Assembly: GCF_020966755.1 (NCBI RefSeq)
Contig: NZ_JAJKFT010000010.1
Span: 992,001 to 1,056,000, forward strand
Reading direction: 5' to 3'
DNA from: Blastopirellula sediminis
GTDB taxonomy: Bacteria; Planctomycetota; Planctomycetia; Pirellulales; Pirellulaceae
Length of the DNA: 64,000 bases
Shown: positions 1 to 9,170 of the stretch, one piece after another
How the letters are laid out: each line of letters starts with the position of its first letter
How positions within the stretch are numbered: the first letter of the stretch is position 1
Translations under genes and position numbers: made by a program
Notes under the pieces: generated by a model
What the model was told of the DNA's origin: nothing
Database searches by the model: none
Seen by the model: only the letters and a program-made list of their open reading frames with translations

Positions 1-543
1 TGGTGGATTCGCCAGGCGATCACCCGCGCCGTAGCCGATCAGAGCCGCACGATCCGCATCCCGGTTCACATGGTCGAAACGATGTCGCGCGTTCGCAACG
101 TCGCTCGCCAGCTGCTCCAGGAAAAGGGTCGCGAACCTACGCTGGAAGAAACGGCCCGTCGCGCCGGCACCACCGTCGAAGAAGCGCGTCGCGTATTGGC
201 GATGAGCCGCTATCCGATCTCGCTCGATCGTCCGGTCGGCAACAGCGAAGATAGCCAGTTCGGCGATCTGCTTCCCGATGGCGAAGCCGAAAGCCCGGCG
301 ATCGGCGCCGCGCAGGAAATGCTGCGGACCCGCATCAGCCGCGTGCTGAAGACCCTCAGCTACCGCGAACGTGAGATCATCAAACTCCGTTACGGTCTGG
401 GCGACGGCTACAGCTACACGCTGGAAGAAGTGGGCCACATTTTCAAGGTGACCCGCGAACGTATCCGCCAGATCGAAGCGAAGGCGGTTCGCAAGCTCCA
501 GCAGCCGAGCCGCAGCCAAGAGCTGGTCGGTTTCCTCGACTAA
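1..543 (+). CDS. rpoD: RNA polymerase sigma-70 factor, primary type, C-terminal part
   Basis: The reading frame is open from base 1, so the 5' end lies outside the window; 180 residues are visible. It begins inside region 2.4 (WWIRQAITRA followed by TIRIPVHM), which recognises the -10 element. Region 3 follows, and the end is a region 4.2 helix-turn-helix (TLEEVGHIFKVTRERIRQIE) that contacts the -35 element. The near-consensus 2.4 and 4.2 sequences point to the housekeeping sigma factor rather than an alternative or ECF sigma. An internal ATG at 70 is not the start, because conserved sequence continues upstream of it. A strong terminator follows the stop. Confidence 0.95.
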   Translation, partial: WWIRQAITRAVADQSRTIRIPVHMVETMSRVRNVARQLLQEKGREPTLEETARRAGTTVEEARRVLAMSRYPISLDRPVGNSEDSQFGDLLPDGEAESPAIGAAQEMLRTRISRVLKTLSYREREIIKLRYGLGDGYSYTLEEVGHIFKVTRERIRQIEAKAVRKLQQPSRSQELVGFLD

Positions 544-575
544 GCTTTTCGCGAAACTGCGAAACGACAATCGAT

Positions 576-613
576 AAGCCGACGCTCGCGACTTCCGCAC
601 GTCGGCTTTTTTT
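576..613 (+). terminator. Rho-independent terminator after the sigma factor gene
   Basis: An 8-bp perfect stem, AAGCCGAC (576-583) with GTCGGCTT (601-608), is followed directly by a T run. It begins 33 bases after the sigma factor stop codon and ends before the next start. Confidence 0.85.
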
Positions 614-626
614 ATGGAACCAACGC

Positions 627-1139
627 ATGTCGACAGGCGAGCCTTCCAATCCGTTCCGCTCGCCTGACGACGGCGGCTCGTCCGACGTCGTCTCGGCGAC
701 TCCGCCGTCGGTAGCGCTCGTCTATCTCTTCTCGGCGCTGCTCGCTCTATTTCAATTGTGCGTCGCCGTGGCGCTTGCCTTTCAGTCGCACGACCGCACC
801 CAGGCGCTCATGCTGTTCCCTTACTTGCCGCTGCTGTTGGCGGTAGGACTCTGGTTCGGCGGACGCGCCGTCTGGGCGACCGCTCGCTATTACCTGGCGT
901 TCGCCACCGCTTCGTCGGCCCTGTTTGCGGTCGCTTCGCTCGCGGTGGGGCATCCTTGGCCTTCGGCGTACGCCGGCGTCAACACGATCCTCTGCGCGCT
1001 CCTCTATTGGGAGCTTGGCCGTTCGGCCGCGCGGGCCTATTTTGGTTTTATCTGTCCGCGGTGCGGCGCTGATCGCCCGCGTGGAATCGACATCCTGCAA
1101 ATCGAAGTCCGCTGCCGTCAGTGCGACTATCGCTGGTAA
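627..1139 (+). CDS. Hypothetical membrane protein with C-terminal zinc ribbon
   Basis: A 170-residue protein not recognised as a named family. After a polar N-terminus of about 28 residues there are four probable membrane segments (about 29-50, 62-78, 86-105 and 112-128). The C-terminal tail carries two CxxC pairs (CPRCGADRP and later CRQCDYRW), the layout of a small zinc ribbon. Membrane segments plus a terminal zinc ribbon are common in uncharacterised planctomycete proteins. It lies 18 bases before the methyltransferase gene in the same direction, so the two may be co-transcribed. Confidence 0.7.
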   Translation: MSTGEPSNPFRSPDDGGSSDVVSATPPSVALVYLFSALLALFQLCVAVALAFQSHDRTQALMLFPYLPLLLAVGLWFGGRAVWATARYYLAFATASSALFAVASLAVGHPWPSAYAGVNTILCALLYWELGRSAARAYFGFICPRCGADRPRGIDILQIEVRCRQCDYRW

Positions 1140-1157
1140 CGCTGAGGAATCGCTCCC

Positions 1158-1994
1158 TTGTCGACTGACGACAATCCTTCGGAATCGCACGGCCAAGCCC
1201 TCGATCACAATCGCGCCGCGTGGGATCGCAAAGTCCATCAACGTGATCGCTTCGCGCGCCCGGCGAAAGACGAAGACTTTCGTGATCCGCTCACCCTGGT
1301 CGATCGCTGGGGATGGCTCGGCGGCAGCGTCGTCGGCAAGCGGATCTTGTGTCTCGGCGCCGGCGGCGGTCGCCAAGGACCGCTGTACGCCGCGGCAGGG
1401 GCGATCGTCACGGTGGTCGACATCAGCCCGGCTCAGCTCGAGCTCGATCGTCAGGTCGCCGCCGAGCGACGTCTGACGCTCACCACCGTCGAAGCGTCGA
1501 TGGACGATCTCTCGATGCTCGGCACGGCTGACTTCGACGTGGTGATCCATCCGGTCAGCACCTGCTATGTTCCCGATCTCCGTCCGGTCTACGCCGAAGT
1601 TTCGCGACTGCTTACCGACGGCGGCACGTACATCAGTCAACACAAAACGCCGACCAGCCTGCAGACCGACATCCGCCGCAGCGCCGGCGGCTACGAACTG
1701 ATCGAGCCCTACTATCGCCGCGGTCCGCTGCCGCCGGTCGCTGGAAGTCGCCATCGCGAGGAAGGGACGCTCGAGTATCTCCATCGCTGGGAAGAGCTGA
1801 TCGGGCTGATGTGCCGTAGCGGCTTTGTCATCGAAGATCTGGTCGAGCCGCTGCACGCCAAGGACGACGCCGAGGCAGATTCGTTCGCCGATCGCAGCCG
1901 CTACGTCGCTCCCTATGTGCGGATCAAAGCACGCCGCGTTGGGCAGAATGCCAAGCAGGAAAGCCGTGGGGCGATCTGGTTGCCTGGAAGCTAA
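1158..1994 (+). CDS. Class I SAM-dependent methyltransferase
   Basis: A 278-residue protein with the Rossmann methyltransferase signature: motif I ILCLGAGGGRQG (about residues 63-74), then an acidic residue ending strand 2 (VTVVDIS), and motif IV-like DFDVVIHPVS. The substrate cannot be told from sequence. The start is a TTG at 1158 preceded by GAGGA; no ATG or GTG gives a better N-terminus. The C-terminal residues after KARRVGQ look unstructured. It follows the zinc-ribbon membrane protein closely. Confidence 0.8.
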   Translation: MSTDDNPSESHGQALDHNRAAWDRKVHQRDRFARPAKDEDFRDPLTLVDRWGWLGGSVVGKRILCLGAGGGRQGPLYAAAGAIVTVVDISPAQLELDRQVAAERRLTLTTVEASMDDLSMLGTADFDVVIHPVSTCYVPDLRPVYAEVSRLLTDGGTYISQHKTPTSLQTDIRRSAGGYELIEPYYRRGPLPPVAGSRHREEGTLEYLHRWEELIGLMCRSGFVIEDLVEPLHAKDDAEADSFADRSRYVAPYVRIKARRVGQNAKQESRGAIWLPGS

Positions 1995-2229
1995 CCTTCT
2001 CCGCAAATAGGCTCCTTCTACGGGGCGGGATCCCTCTGTCGTTTTTTTCGCCGGACCTGTCGCGCTAACCGACAGGCCCGCCAGACGACGCCGGCCATGG
2101 TCTCTTCCGAAAGCGAAAATCCGCAGGAATTGCGCTGAAAAACTCTTCATGCGCCCGCATTATCCATTGGCGCAGAAAGTGCGTTTAAATCGCACTTTCA
2201 TCGGAACAGGCAACGAGGAAACAACGGAA

Positions 2230-2415
2230 GTGCAACTGCGTCGTGGCGTTACCCTGGTGGAGTTACTGGTCGTGATCCTGACCGGCAAAGGGCTCGACGA
2301 TTGGGTTAATCGCAACATCAGCACCGCCAGCTACAACCTGGTCGGCAGCGGCACGCCGACGCTGATGTACCTGGTGACGCGCGACAGCGGCGAGGTGATC
2401 TCTGATGGGCAATAG
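2230..2415 (+). pseudogene. Remnant of a DUF1559 prepilin-type protein, internally deleted
   Basis: The GTG at 2230 follows a good GAGGAA site (2215-2220) and starts a type IV prepilin-like leader, RRGVTLVELLVVI, as in the large planctomycete DUF1559 family. Normally that helix continues for another 15 or so residues and is followed by roughly 250 residues. Here it jumps straight to LTGKGLDDWVNRN and then to a tail, LMYLVTRDSGEVISDG, that resembles a DUF1559 C-terminus. The simplest reading is an in-frame deletion that joined the two ends, leaving 61 residues. The tail overlaps the start of the downstream lipoprotein gene. An ATG at 2149 is in frame, but its upstream residues do not resemble a prepilin leader. 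Confidence 0.65.
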
Positions 2416-2809
2416 CGTAAGCGGATTCGTCGCCGTCCTGGTCGCGACGGCGGCTCTCAACGGTGGTTGCAATAAAGCTGTACCGACGGAAACGCTCGTC
2501 TCCGGCGTCGTGCGCTTCCGGAAAAAGCCGGCTGACGGCGTCTACGTGCTTCTGCACAAAGATCGCAACCCTGACGCGGCGGCCGATGCGACAGCGCGGA
2601 CCGGCAAAGACGGGACGTTCGTCGTCAGCGTCTCGGAGCCCGGCGCCTACGCGGTAACCGTCTTCTGGCCGACAACGACGAACGTCGACGGTTCGGTCGA
2701 AGAGGGAGCGGATCGTTTCAACTATCGCTATCGCGATCCACAACAACCGCTCGCCGAAATCGACGTGCACGAGGGCTCCAACCAGTTGGAACCGCTCGAA
2801 GTGAAATAG
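2405..2809 (+). CDS. Lipoprotein with carboxypeptidase-regulatory-like domain
   Basis: A 134-residue protein. The N-terminal signal ends in a lipobox-like ALNGGC, followed by a compact beta domain (VSGVVRFRKKPADGVYV, later GTFVVSVSEPGAYAVTVF) of the transthyretin/carboxypeptidase-regulatory type. Planctomycetes very often place such a lipoprotein directly after a DUF1559 gene, and here it overlaps the DUF1559 remnant by 11 bases. GAGG at about 2390 suits the ATG at 2405. It is probably exported and attached to the envelope; the function is unknown. Confidence 0.75.
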   Translation: MGNSVSGFVAVLVATAALNGGCNKAVPTETLVSGVVRFRKKPADGVYVLLHKDRNPDAAADATARTGKDGTFVVSVSEPGAYAVTVFWPTTTNVDGSVEEGADRFNYRYRDPQQPLAEIDVHEGSNQLEPLEVK

Positions 2810-2814
2810 TCGGC

Positions 2815-5800
2815 TTAGCGATTGAACAGCTTATCCAAGCCGCGGTTCAGACCTTTTTCGATCAGATCTTGCGCCGCGCCGCCGATCGCTTGGCCGGCGA
2901 TCCCTTCGATCGCACGAGCGTCCAGCTTCGGGCTCTCCAGCGTTCCGCTGATCGGCACTTCCAGCGTCTTGCCGCGGAGCGACGCCAACGCAGGATTGCT
3001 TTGGATCCACGCCTCTTGCACCGGGATCTTGGCGAGCATCTGAATCGACTGGTCGACGCCAACCGATCCCTGGCTGATGATCTGCACCGAGTCGATCTGC
3101 ATCGTCAGATTCTGGTGATAGACGCGACCGCCGGCCATTTGCACCGGAACTTGCTGCTCCGGCATTCGCATCAGGACGGTTTCGTTCGGGTTCGTTTGAC
3201 CAGGAATCTGCTTCTTGACGATCGCTTGAATCTGCTTGGCCAGCACCACGTATTGATACGCGAGCGGGCCAGGGCGAACTTCGGCGCCGTGAATGGTCAA
3301 CGTTCCGACCGCTTCACCACCCATCGGATTGAGGACCGGGAAATCGGCTTGCTGCACGTCGAGCGAGAAGCGACCTTCCGCGCGAGTCGAATCGGCCAAC
3401 AGCGGCGCCGCGTATTTCATCCAACCTTGGCACATCTCCGGCGTGATCGCCAGGTTCTCGACCAACCGGCCTTGCGGCAATTGCAACAGCGGCGGATTGG
3501 TCAGCAGCGTCACTCGCGGCTGCGCGTTCACTTTGCCGCCGCTAACATCGATGCGGAGCGGATCAAACCCGATGATTCCCTGGTTCAAGTTCGCTTTGAT
3601 GTTGGTGGCGCCGATCGGTACGCCGTAGAGCGTCGCTTGTTGCCACGCGATCGACCCGGCGGCGGTCAACTGCGGCGAGAGCCACGCGAACGGCGCGGTC
3701 GATTGCGTTTCGGGCGCCGTCAAAGGACCGGCGATTTGAAACGGCGATTGCTGCTTTCCGGTCAGTTTCACTTCTTTACCGGCGAAGGACGCGATCACCG
3801 GAGCGAGCAGGTCCCAGTCGTAGTTCGCGTTGCCTTGCAAGTTGGCGATCGGCGCGGTCGACCATTGCTCCACCTTGCCGGCGGCGGCGACTTGCACGGC
3901 GCTGGTCGTCAGCTGCATTGTTTCGATCGTCGCGGTATCGGCGGCGTCGATCTGGCCGTTCAGTTCAAATCCAACGCTCGGTTCCCGCCAGACGACGTCA
4001 TACTGCGAACCGCCGGCGACATTGTTCGCCATGCTGACCTGCGTCATCTGCGGCGCTGCGACGCGCGACAGGGCGCCGAGCTGGAAGTTCTTGATCTCGC
4101 CGACGATCCGCGCGGTCGCGCCGCCGGTCTCTTGCGTGAAGTTCAAACTGCCGGCCAGTTCGCCGGCCGGTAGAAACGGAGGCTGCGCGCCCCAACGCTT
4201 CCACTGCATCGTCCGATTGAGATCCAAGCGGTAGGCGATGCTACCGACCGCCGACCCTTTATGCGTTGCGGTGGCGGGCAAGTAGTTGACTTGCTTGCCA
4301 CGGGCGGAAATCGTCGTACCAACCATCGTGAAGCCGGGAGACTGAATCCGGCCATCTTCCAGACCGTAGGTCAGATCTCCTTCCACTTCGAGGTTCGGCT
4401 CAAAGACGTTCAACGTCTGCGAGGTGACCGACAGGTTGCTGAGCGAGGCGCGAATGCCCGACACGGTCACTTGTTGCTCGGTCATCACCACGCCGGCCGT
4501 CGCCGCGGTCGTGCCGTCGAGTCGCAACTCGCCGAGATTCATCAGCCCCGCCAGGCGATTCTGCCAATGGCCAAGCGACCCGTTAAGCTGTAACTTCAAC
4601 TGCTTCGGCTCGACGCCGCCCAATATTATCGGCGCAGCCGTTTCGAGCATCAAAAGATCGTTGCCGGCGATCCAGCTGAACGATCCGGTCTCGACCACCG
4701 AGTTGTCTCGAATCATCGCGTTGAATTTGATTTCGGCTGCGGCGTCGTTCCAGATGTCGACGCCATCGCGAATCGCTCGCATGTTGGCGCCACGGAACGA
4801 ACCAGCCAGCGATGCGACGTTGGCGTTTTGCCGTTGAATTTGAACCATGCCATCGGCGGCGCCAGAGAGGTCAACGCCCAAATTGACGAACTGCGCCAGT
4901 TCGGCCGACAGCTTCGCCAGGTCGATCGTCGCATGAATCTGGGCGCCGTTGGCGTCACCGGTTCCGTCGGCGACCAGGAAGCTGGAGTTCGCCGCCGCAT
5001 GCTGCAGTTGCAAGCCGGACGGAGTTTGCGCCAGCGTCGCATTGACCGAGAGAGGATCGCGCCACGTCACTTCCTGTCCCGAGACGATCGCTCCGACGTC
5101 GCTGACGTTGCCGACTGCGGAAATCAGCCCCGGCTGCTGCGGATCATGCGCCAGCTGAAAGACGGCTTGGCCTGACTTAATGACGGCGTCGTCGCGCAGT
5201 CGCATCAAATGCGGCAAGCGAGCCGCCAGCTTTTCGAGATCGACCGTTCCGCCCAGTCGCCACGCTTGTTCGCTGGCGGCGATCGGCACGGCCGTAAAGT
5301 CAGTCAGTTGCGAGATCGGCACGTCGCCGTCGGCGACGAAGTTGGCGCCAAAGTCGGTCGTCACCGCGACTTGCTCAGCCCGCAGACGACCAGCGCCATG
5401 CAGCATCTTGCCGTGAAAGGCGATCTGCCCGCCGCTGACCGGTTCGGTTCCCAGAACGGCCGGCCAGACGATTCCGCCGATGATCGCCTGCATGTCGCCG
5501 GAGATCGAGTTTCCTTCGGCCGTTTGCGCCAGGCGCAACTTGCCGTCTAGTTTTCCTTGCGTGCGCAGCTGCGTCTCGAAACGAGTCGCAATCGGCTGCA
5601 CCAAGCCAAGCGGCACATTCGTGGCGATCACGTCGACCACCGCTTCGCTGCCGGTCAGGTTCCCTTGCGCTTGCAGTTGGCCCGTTTGTTCCGCTTGTTT
5701 AACGGCGGTTTGCAGCGTGAAGTTCTGGGCGAGTCCTCCTTCGGCGGTGGTGGCCGAATTGAAATCGAGCGCACAGTCGTCGAGCGACCACTTGTCGGTG

Positions 5801-6369
5801 GAGGTCGTTTCGCGAATTTGAATCGTTCCTTCGCGAATCGTCATGTTCATCTTCGGCAGCGTCAGCGGCGTATCGGCCGCGGCGACTTCTTCGACGGTCT
5901 CGTAGGCGTCGGGCGGAAAGAGAATCGCTTCCAAGTTGCTCGTGCCAGGCGAGACGACGATGTCGGCCGTCGGACGCGTGATTTCGACGACGCCGAGATC
6001 TTTCTGATTCCAGATCAAGCTCAAGAGCGACTTGCTGGTCTTCAGTTCTTCGACCGTCGCGACGACGTTCCCATCCATGTCGGAGAGGGTAACGTTGCGG
6101 ATCGTCGTCGCCGACATCCAACCGAGCGAAGCGCTGCCGACCGAGGCCTTGCCATTGATCCCGCTGGTGGCGCTCGAAACGGCGAGCCCCAGCAGCGGCG
6201 TCATCGCCACGATGCTGGGTAATAGATAAAGACCGGCCAGCACCAGTATCAGCGCGATCCAGCGCCAGCTGCCGCCACTGCTTTTGCGGCTTTTTCTTCG
6301 TCGCGACTTGGACGGACGATCGTCGTCGTCCTCGTAGTCTCTTTCGCGCGATTTTCGGTTCAGCGCCAT
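2815..6369 (-). CDS. Very large AsmA-like envelope protein
   Basis: A 1184-residue protein with a basic and acidic cytoplasmic N-terminus, one membrane anchor (WRWIALILVLAGLYLLPSIV) and a very long beta-rich region. The C-terminal part (from about residue 950) has AsmA/DUF3971-like features, including a stretch ending in MAGGRVYHQNLTMQI. AsmA-family proteins are long hydrophobic-groove proteins linked to outer-membrane lipid transport or assembly, and that role is inferred here. I chose the ATG at 6369 (MALNRKS) because AGGA lies upstream; an in-frame TTG at 6399 has only an A/T-rich stretch before it. The gene is convergent with the upstream lipoprotein, whose stop is 6 bases away. Confidence 0.7.
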   Translation of the reverse strand: MALNRKSRERDYEDDDDRPSKSRRRKSRKSSGGSWRWIALILVLAGLYLLPSIVAMTPLLGLAVSSATSGINGKASVGSASLGWMSATTIRNVTLSDMDGNVVATVEELKTSKSLLSLIWNQKDLGVVEITRPTADIVVSPGTSNLEAILFPPDAYETVEEVAAADTPLTLPKMNMTIREGTIQIRETTSTDKWSLDDCALDFNSATTAEGGLAQNFTLQTAVKQAEQTGQLQAQGNLTGSEAVVDVIATNVPLGLVQPIATRFETQLRTQGKLDGKLRLAQTAEGNSISGDMQAIIGGIVWPAVLGTEPVSGGQIAFHGKMLHGAGRLRAEQVAVTTDFGANFVADGDVPISQLTDFTAVPIAASEQAWRLGGTVDLEKLAARLPHLMRLRDDAVIKSGQAVFQLAHDPQQPGLISAVGNVSDVGAIVSGQEVTWRDPLSVNATLAQTPSGLQLQHAAANSSFLVADGTGDANGAQIHATIDLAKLSAELAQFVNLGVDLSGAADGMVQIQRQNANVASLAGSFRGANMRAIRDGVDIWNDAAAEIKFNAMIRDNSVVETGSFSWIAGNDLLMLETAAPIILGGVEPKQLKLQLNGSLGHWQNRLAGLMNLGELRLDGTTAATAGVVMTEQQVTVSGIRASLSNLSVTSQTLNVFEPNLEVEGDLTYGLEDGRIQSPGFTMVGTTISARGKQVNYLPATATHKGSAVGSIAYRLDLNRTMQWKRWGAQPPFLPAGELAGSLNFTQETGGATARIVGEIKNFQLGALSRVAAPQMTQVSMANNVAGGSQYDVVWREPSVGFELNGQIDAADTATIETMQLTTSAVQVAAAGKVEQWSTAPIANLQGNANYDWDLLAPVIASFAGKEVKLTGKQQSPFQIAGPLTAPETQSTAPFAWLSPQLTAAGSIAWQQATLYGVPIGATNIKANLNQGIIGFDPLRIDVSGGKVNAQPRVTLLTNPPLLQLPQGRLVENLAITPEMCQGWMKYAAPLLADSTRAEGRFSLDVQQADFPVLNPMGGEAVGTLTIHGAEVRPGPLAYQYVVLAKQIQAIVKKQIPGQTNPNETVLMRMPEQQVPVQMAGGRVYHQNLTMQIDSVQIISQGSVGVDQSIQMLAKIPVQEAWIQSNPALASLRGKTLEVPISGTLESPKLDARAIEGIAGQAIGGAAQDLIEKGLNRGLDKLFNR

Positions 6370-6542
6370 GACTTGCGTCCTGCCAGATGAATCCATCAAT
6401 AAAAAAATATCTAGGCGCTGGAACTTCTACCGAAATCCCCCCAAAGACGCCATAGCAAGCGGCGAGTGCTAGCAGCCGAAGTTTTTTACCGCCGTCTGCA
6501 GGAAATCGCTGAAGATTCGCCGCCCGTTTACCGGGGTTGGGT

Positions 6543-6571
6543 TTGACAGCCGCTGCCGAATTCTCTATTTA
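6543..6571 (+). promoter_or_regulatory. Sigma-70 type promoter for the coiled-coil lipoprotein
   Basis: TTGACA (6543-6548), 17 bases, then TATTTA (6566-6571). The -35 is perfect and the spacing ideal, while the -10 is partial. Transcription would begin near 6578, some 50 bases before the preferred start codon. Confidence 0.5.
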
Positions 6572-6628
6572 CCTCCTCTCGCAGTCGGCGTGCGCCGGCA
6601 TTTTGTTCTCCCCCGAACAAGCAAACAC

Positions 6629-7552
6629 GTGATTCGACTTCGCCTGCTAACTCCGCTCTTCGGCCTGTTGTGTGCACTGGTTCTTTCCGGTTGCCGCAGC
6701 GATCCGAATATGGAACTGCTGGAGCGCGACCTGCGCTACCTGGAGGACAAGGTCTACTCACTGCAGGACGTGGTCGAACAAAAGAACGCCGAGATCAACT
6801 CGGTCCGCCGCGAAAACGAAACGCTTCGCAAGCGACTTGGCTTGCCTGACCTGGAAGACGACTTCCAGTCGTTTAACGACCTGCCCGAGACGCCGGAGAT
6901 GCTCGCGACCCGTTTGAAACCGGTGACCGGTTCGCCGGCGCTGCAAGCGCCGACGATCGACCTGGGCATGGCTCTTTCTCCTGAAGAGGCCGAAGTGGTC
7001 GATCGCCATGTGACTGCGATTCATATCAATCCCCGTCTGACCGGCGGCTACGACTTTGACAAGAAGCCTGGCGATGAAGGCGTAATGGTCGTCATCGAGC
7101 CGCGCAATCGCAACGGTCAATACGTCGACGAAACCGGACAGCTGTCGATCGTCCTGCTCGATCCGCAGAAGGAAGGGAAAGAGGCGTACGTCGCTCGCTG
7201 GGATTTTGAAGCGTACGAAGCGCAAGAGAAGATGAAGCGCTCGCTGCTAGGGAAGGGGATTCATATGCAATTGCCCTGGCCCGGCGGCTATCCCGAACAT
7301 GAAACGCTCGTCTTGTTCGTCCGCTACGAAACGCCGGATGGACGGAAGATCGAGCAGAAGAAAGAGATCCGCATCGAATTGCCGGCGAAAGTTTCGTCTC
7401 GCTGGACGCCGGCGATGCAAGAGTTGCAGCCGCGAATGTCGCACGCACCGCGAATTGGCGTGCCGTCCACAGTAGATCTCTCTCCGCCGCCAGAAGCGGC
7501 GACTCCGGCCGCTCGCACGGCGACGGCGCCCGAGTGGAAGCCGTATCGCTAA
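6629..7552 (+). CDS. Lipoprotein with N-terminal coiled coil
   Basis: A 307-residue protein from the GTG at 6629. This start gives a normal lipoprotein signal, with a hydrophobic helix ending in the lipobox LVLSGC; an in-frame GTG at 6590 would add 13 residues. After the Cys, about 45 residues form a clear coiled coil with charged heptads (LRYLEDKVYSLQDVV onward). A C-terminal region of about 190 residues looks like a folded beta domain, and the end is Pro/Ala-rich. No named family is recognised. It is probably envelope-anchored. Confidence 0.7.
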   Translation: MIRLRLLTPLFGLLCALVLSGCRSDPNMELLERDLRYLEDKVYSLQDVVEQKNAEINSVRRENETLRKRLGLPDLEDDFQSFNDLPETPEMLATRLKPVTGSPALQAPTIDLGMALSPEEAEVVDRHVTAIHINPRLTGGYDFDKKPGDEGVMVVIEPRNRNGQYVDETGQLSIVLLDPQKEGKEAYVARWDFEAYEAQEKMKRSLLGKGIHMQLPWPGGYPEHETLVLFVRYETPDGRKIEQKKEIRIELPAKVSSRWTPAMQELQPRMSHAPRIGVPSTVDLSPPPEAATPAARTATAPEWKPYR

Positions 7553-7563
7553 ATCGATCGACA

Positions 7564-7604
7564 AAGCGCGACGGGGAGTCTCCTCCCGCATCGCGCCGCG
7601 TTTC
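7564..7604. terminator. Possible bidirectional hairpin between convergent genes
   Basis: GCGCGA (7566-7571) pairs with TCGCGC (7591-7596), with a further inner pairing of GGGAG and CTCCC around a short loop. It sits between the convergent lipoprotein and cyclophilin genes. There is no long T tract on either strand, so termination is only suggested by position. Confidence 0.3.
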
Positions 7605-7616
7605 GATTGGTAGTTG

Positions 7617-8048
7617 TTAGGCGTCCGCGACGGTCACTTTGACCATCTTGTCGCCCTGCTTGATCGAGTCGACCACGTCCTGACCTTCGATCACTTTGCC
7701 GAAGACGGAGTGCTTGCCGTCGAGCCATTCGGTCTTCACATGGGTGATGAAGAACTGCGAGCCGTTGGTGTTCGGACCCGAGTTCGCCATCGACAACACG
7801 CCGGGACCGACGTGCTTCAAGTCGGGGTGGAATTCGTCTTCAAACTTGTAACCGGGACCGCCGGTGCCGGTACCGTGCGGGCAACCGGTCTGGATCATGA
7901 AGTCGGGGATGACGCGATGGAACTTCAGGCCATCGTAGAAGCCGTCTTTGGCCAGCTTCTCGAAGTTGGCGACCGTCTTCGGCGCCTTGTCATCATGCAA
8001 CTGAATCTTGATCGTACCTTTGTCGGTCTCGATGGTTGCGACCTTCAT
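7617..8048 (-). CDS. Cyclophilin-type peptidyl-prolyl cis-trans isomerase
   Basis: A 143-residue protein covering a compact bacterial cyclophilin. Typical motifs are [13 protein letters not shown], which holds the catalytic Arg, then GVLSMAN, NGSQFFI and [12 protein letters not shown]. No signal peptide is present, so it should be cytoplasmic and catalyse proline isomerisation during protein folding. The ATG at 8048 follows an AGAGGAGA ribosome site. An in-frame upstream start at 8093 would add residues absent from the family. Confidence 0.95.
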   Translation of the reverse strand: MKVATIETDKGTIKIQLHDDKAPKTVANFEKLAKDGFYDGLKFHRVIPDFMIQTGCPHGTGTGGPGYKFEDEFHPDLKHVGPGVLSMANSGPNTNGSQFFITHVKTEWLDGKHSVFGKVIEGQDVVDSIKQGDKMVKVTVADA

Positions 8049-8176
8049 CGCATCTCCTCTTTGCGCTAAATGAGGCGGGGTGCAGATTTGCAATCCCCTA
8101 TTTTATCGCTTTAGCGTCCCCCGCGTAACCGGTCGATGACGGCGAGACCGCTTCACAAGCGACGAAAGCGGCGGCA

Positions 8177-8303
8177 AATGTCTAATGACTAATCACTAAT
8201 GTCTAATGCCAAGAAGCGCCTTCTCCATCCTTTTAGACATTAGTCATTAGACATTCGTCATTTACCAGCGGCCGCATTCCCTCGCTTGCGCTGCGGGCTA
8301 GTG
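8177..8303. repeat. Family A stop-codon-associated repeat, copy 1 (one core arm)
   Basis: A 17-base perfect inverted repeat (8177-8193 with 8239-8255, containing TGTCTAATGACTAAT) is followed by one family A core arm at about 8274-8303. Read on the minus strand the arm is a hairpin with CCC/GGG outer pairs and a GCAA loop. It touches the bufC stop codon at 8304-8306. The left core arm found in other copies is missing. Confidence 0.75.
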
Positions 8304-9170
8304 TTACGGCTTAACCAGTTGCACGAAGAAACCCTCGCGGGCGAAGCGGCGGAACCAATCGGGCAATTGGCGGGCAAGCGCATCCAAATCGGCCGCTTGT
8401 TCGGCCGCTTGCTCAATCGCGTCGCCGACCGACTCACCGGTCATCAGCGAGTGAAGCAGCAGGAACTCTCCCTGCTCCAGCGGAACCCTCCGCACGATGT
8501 AGTCGCGCCGCGACAGCGCCAGCCAGGTCGGTTCGGCCGGCGGAATGGTGAGCGTTTGGCCAGAACGAAACTGCGTGAAGTAATCGTTCACCGGAAAACG
8601 GTACGCATGCAAGTTCAAACATGGCGCCGCGATCAACTTGCAATCGGGCCACTGGTCAGGCGACACCTGGGCGAGATCCTCCGGCGAGATCACGCCGCTC
8701 TGCTCCACGCCTGGACCGTCGAACGTTTGCGCTACGCTCCATTCAAACGACGCGAGATCAATCAGAAAGTCGGCCCAGCCAGGTTCGCCGCCGTCGCTCG
8801 TTGGGCGGGTCGCTTCCAGGTGTTCGACAAACTGATCGGCGAGTCGCGACAAGGTGTAGCTGGTCGAAGGACGCTTGTCCAAGTAGTCGAGCGCGAACCC
8901 ATCGAACAACTCTTGCCCGAGCGTTTCGCAAAGAGCCGGAAACTGCTCGCGCATGCACTCGACAAGCCGCGCGAAGTAGGCGTTGCCGTAAACCTGCAAA
9001 CGCTGCAGACTCGTCCGCTTTTCGCTCCGCTCGATCACTTGCTCGACCTGGTCGCTCGCCACGTCGATCCATTGCCGCGATGCGTCGATGCCGGCCGAGA
9101 CTCCGCCGGGGCAAGAGATCACGCTTTGCATCCAGCGCTGTAGCTTCGCAAGTTGCGCAGGCTCGCTCAT
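8304..9170 (-). CDS. bufC: DUF2063 (BufC-like) partner protein of the DUF692 enzyme
   Basis: A 288-residue protein of the DUF2063 family, starting MSEPAQLAKLQRWMQ. The N-terminal helical domain contains YGNAYFARLVECMREQFPALCE, typical of this family. In bufferin and related pathways this protein binds the precursor and assists the DUF692 iron enzyme. The ATG at 9170 overlaps the bufB stop by four bases (ATGA), indicating translational coupling. An in-frame upstream extension to 9332 lies inside bufB and was discarded. Confidence 0.85.
   Translation of the reverse strand: MSEPAQLAKLQRWMQSVISCPGGVSAGIDASRQWIDVASDQVEQVIERSEKRTSLQRLQVYGNAYFARLVECMREQFPALCETLGQELFDGFALDYLDKRPSTSYTLSRLADQFVEHLEATRPTSDGGEPGWADFLIDLASFEWSVAQTFDGPGVEQSGVISPEDLAQVSPDQWPDCKLIAAPCLNLHAYRFPVNDYFTQFRSGQTLTIPPAEPTWLALSRRDYIVRRVPLEQGEFLLLHSLMTGESVGDAIEQAAEQAADLDALARQLPDWFRRFAREGFFVQLVKP

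Noticed and set aside
747-2150. A 467-codon minus-strand frame
   Set aside because: It is antisense to the small membrane protein and the methyltransferase, with Arg/Asp/Ala-rich shadow composition.
2869-4173. A 434-codon plus-strand frame
   Set aside because: It is antisense to the AsmA-like gene and shows no recognisable motif.
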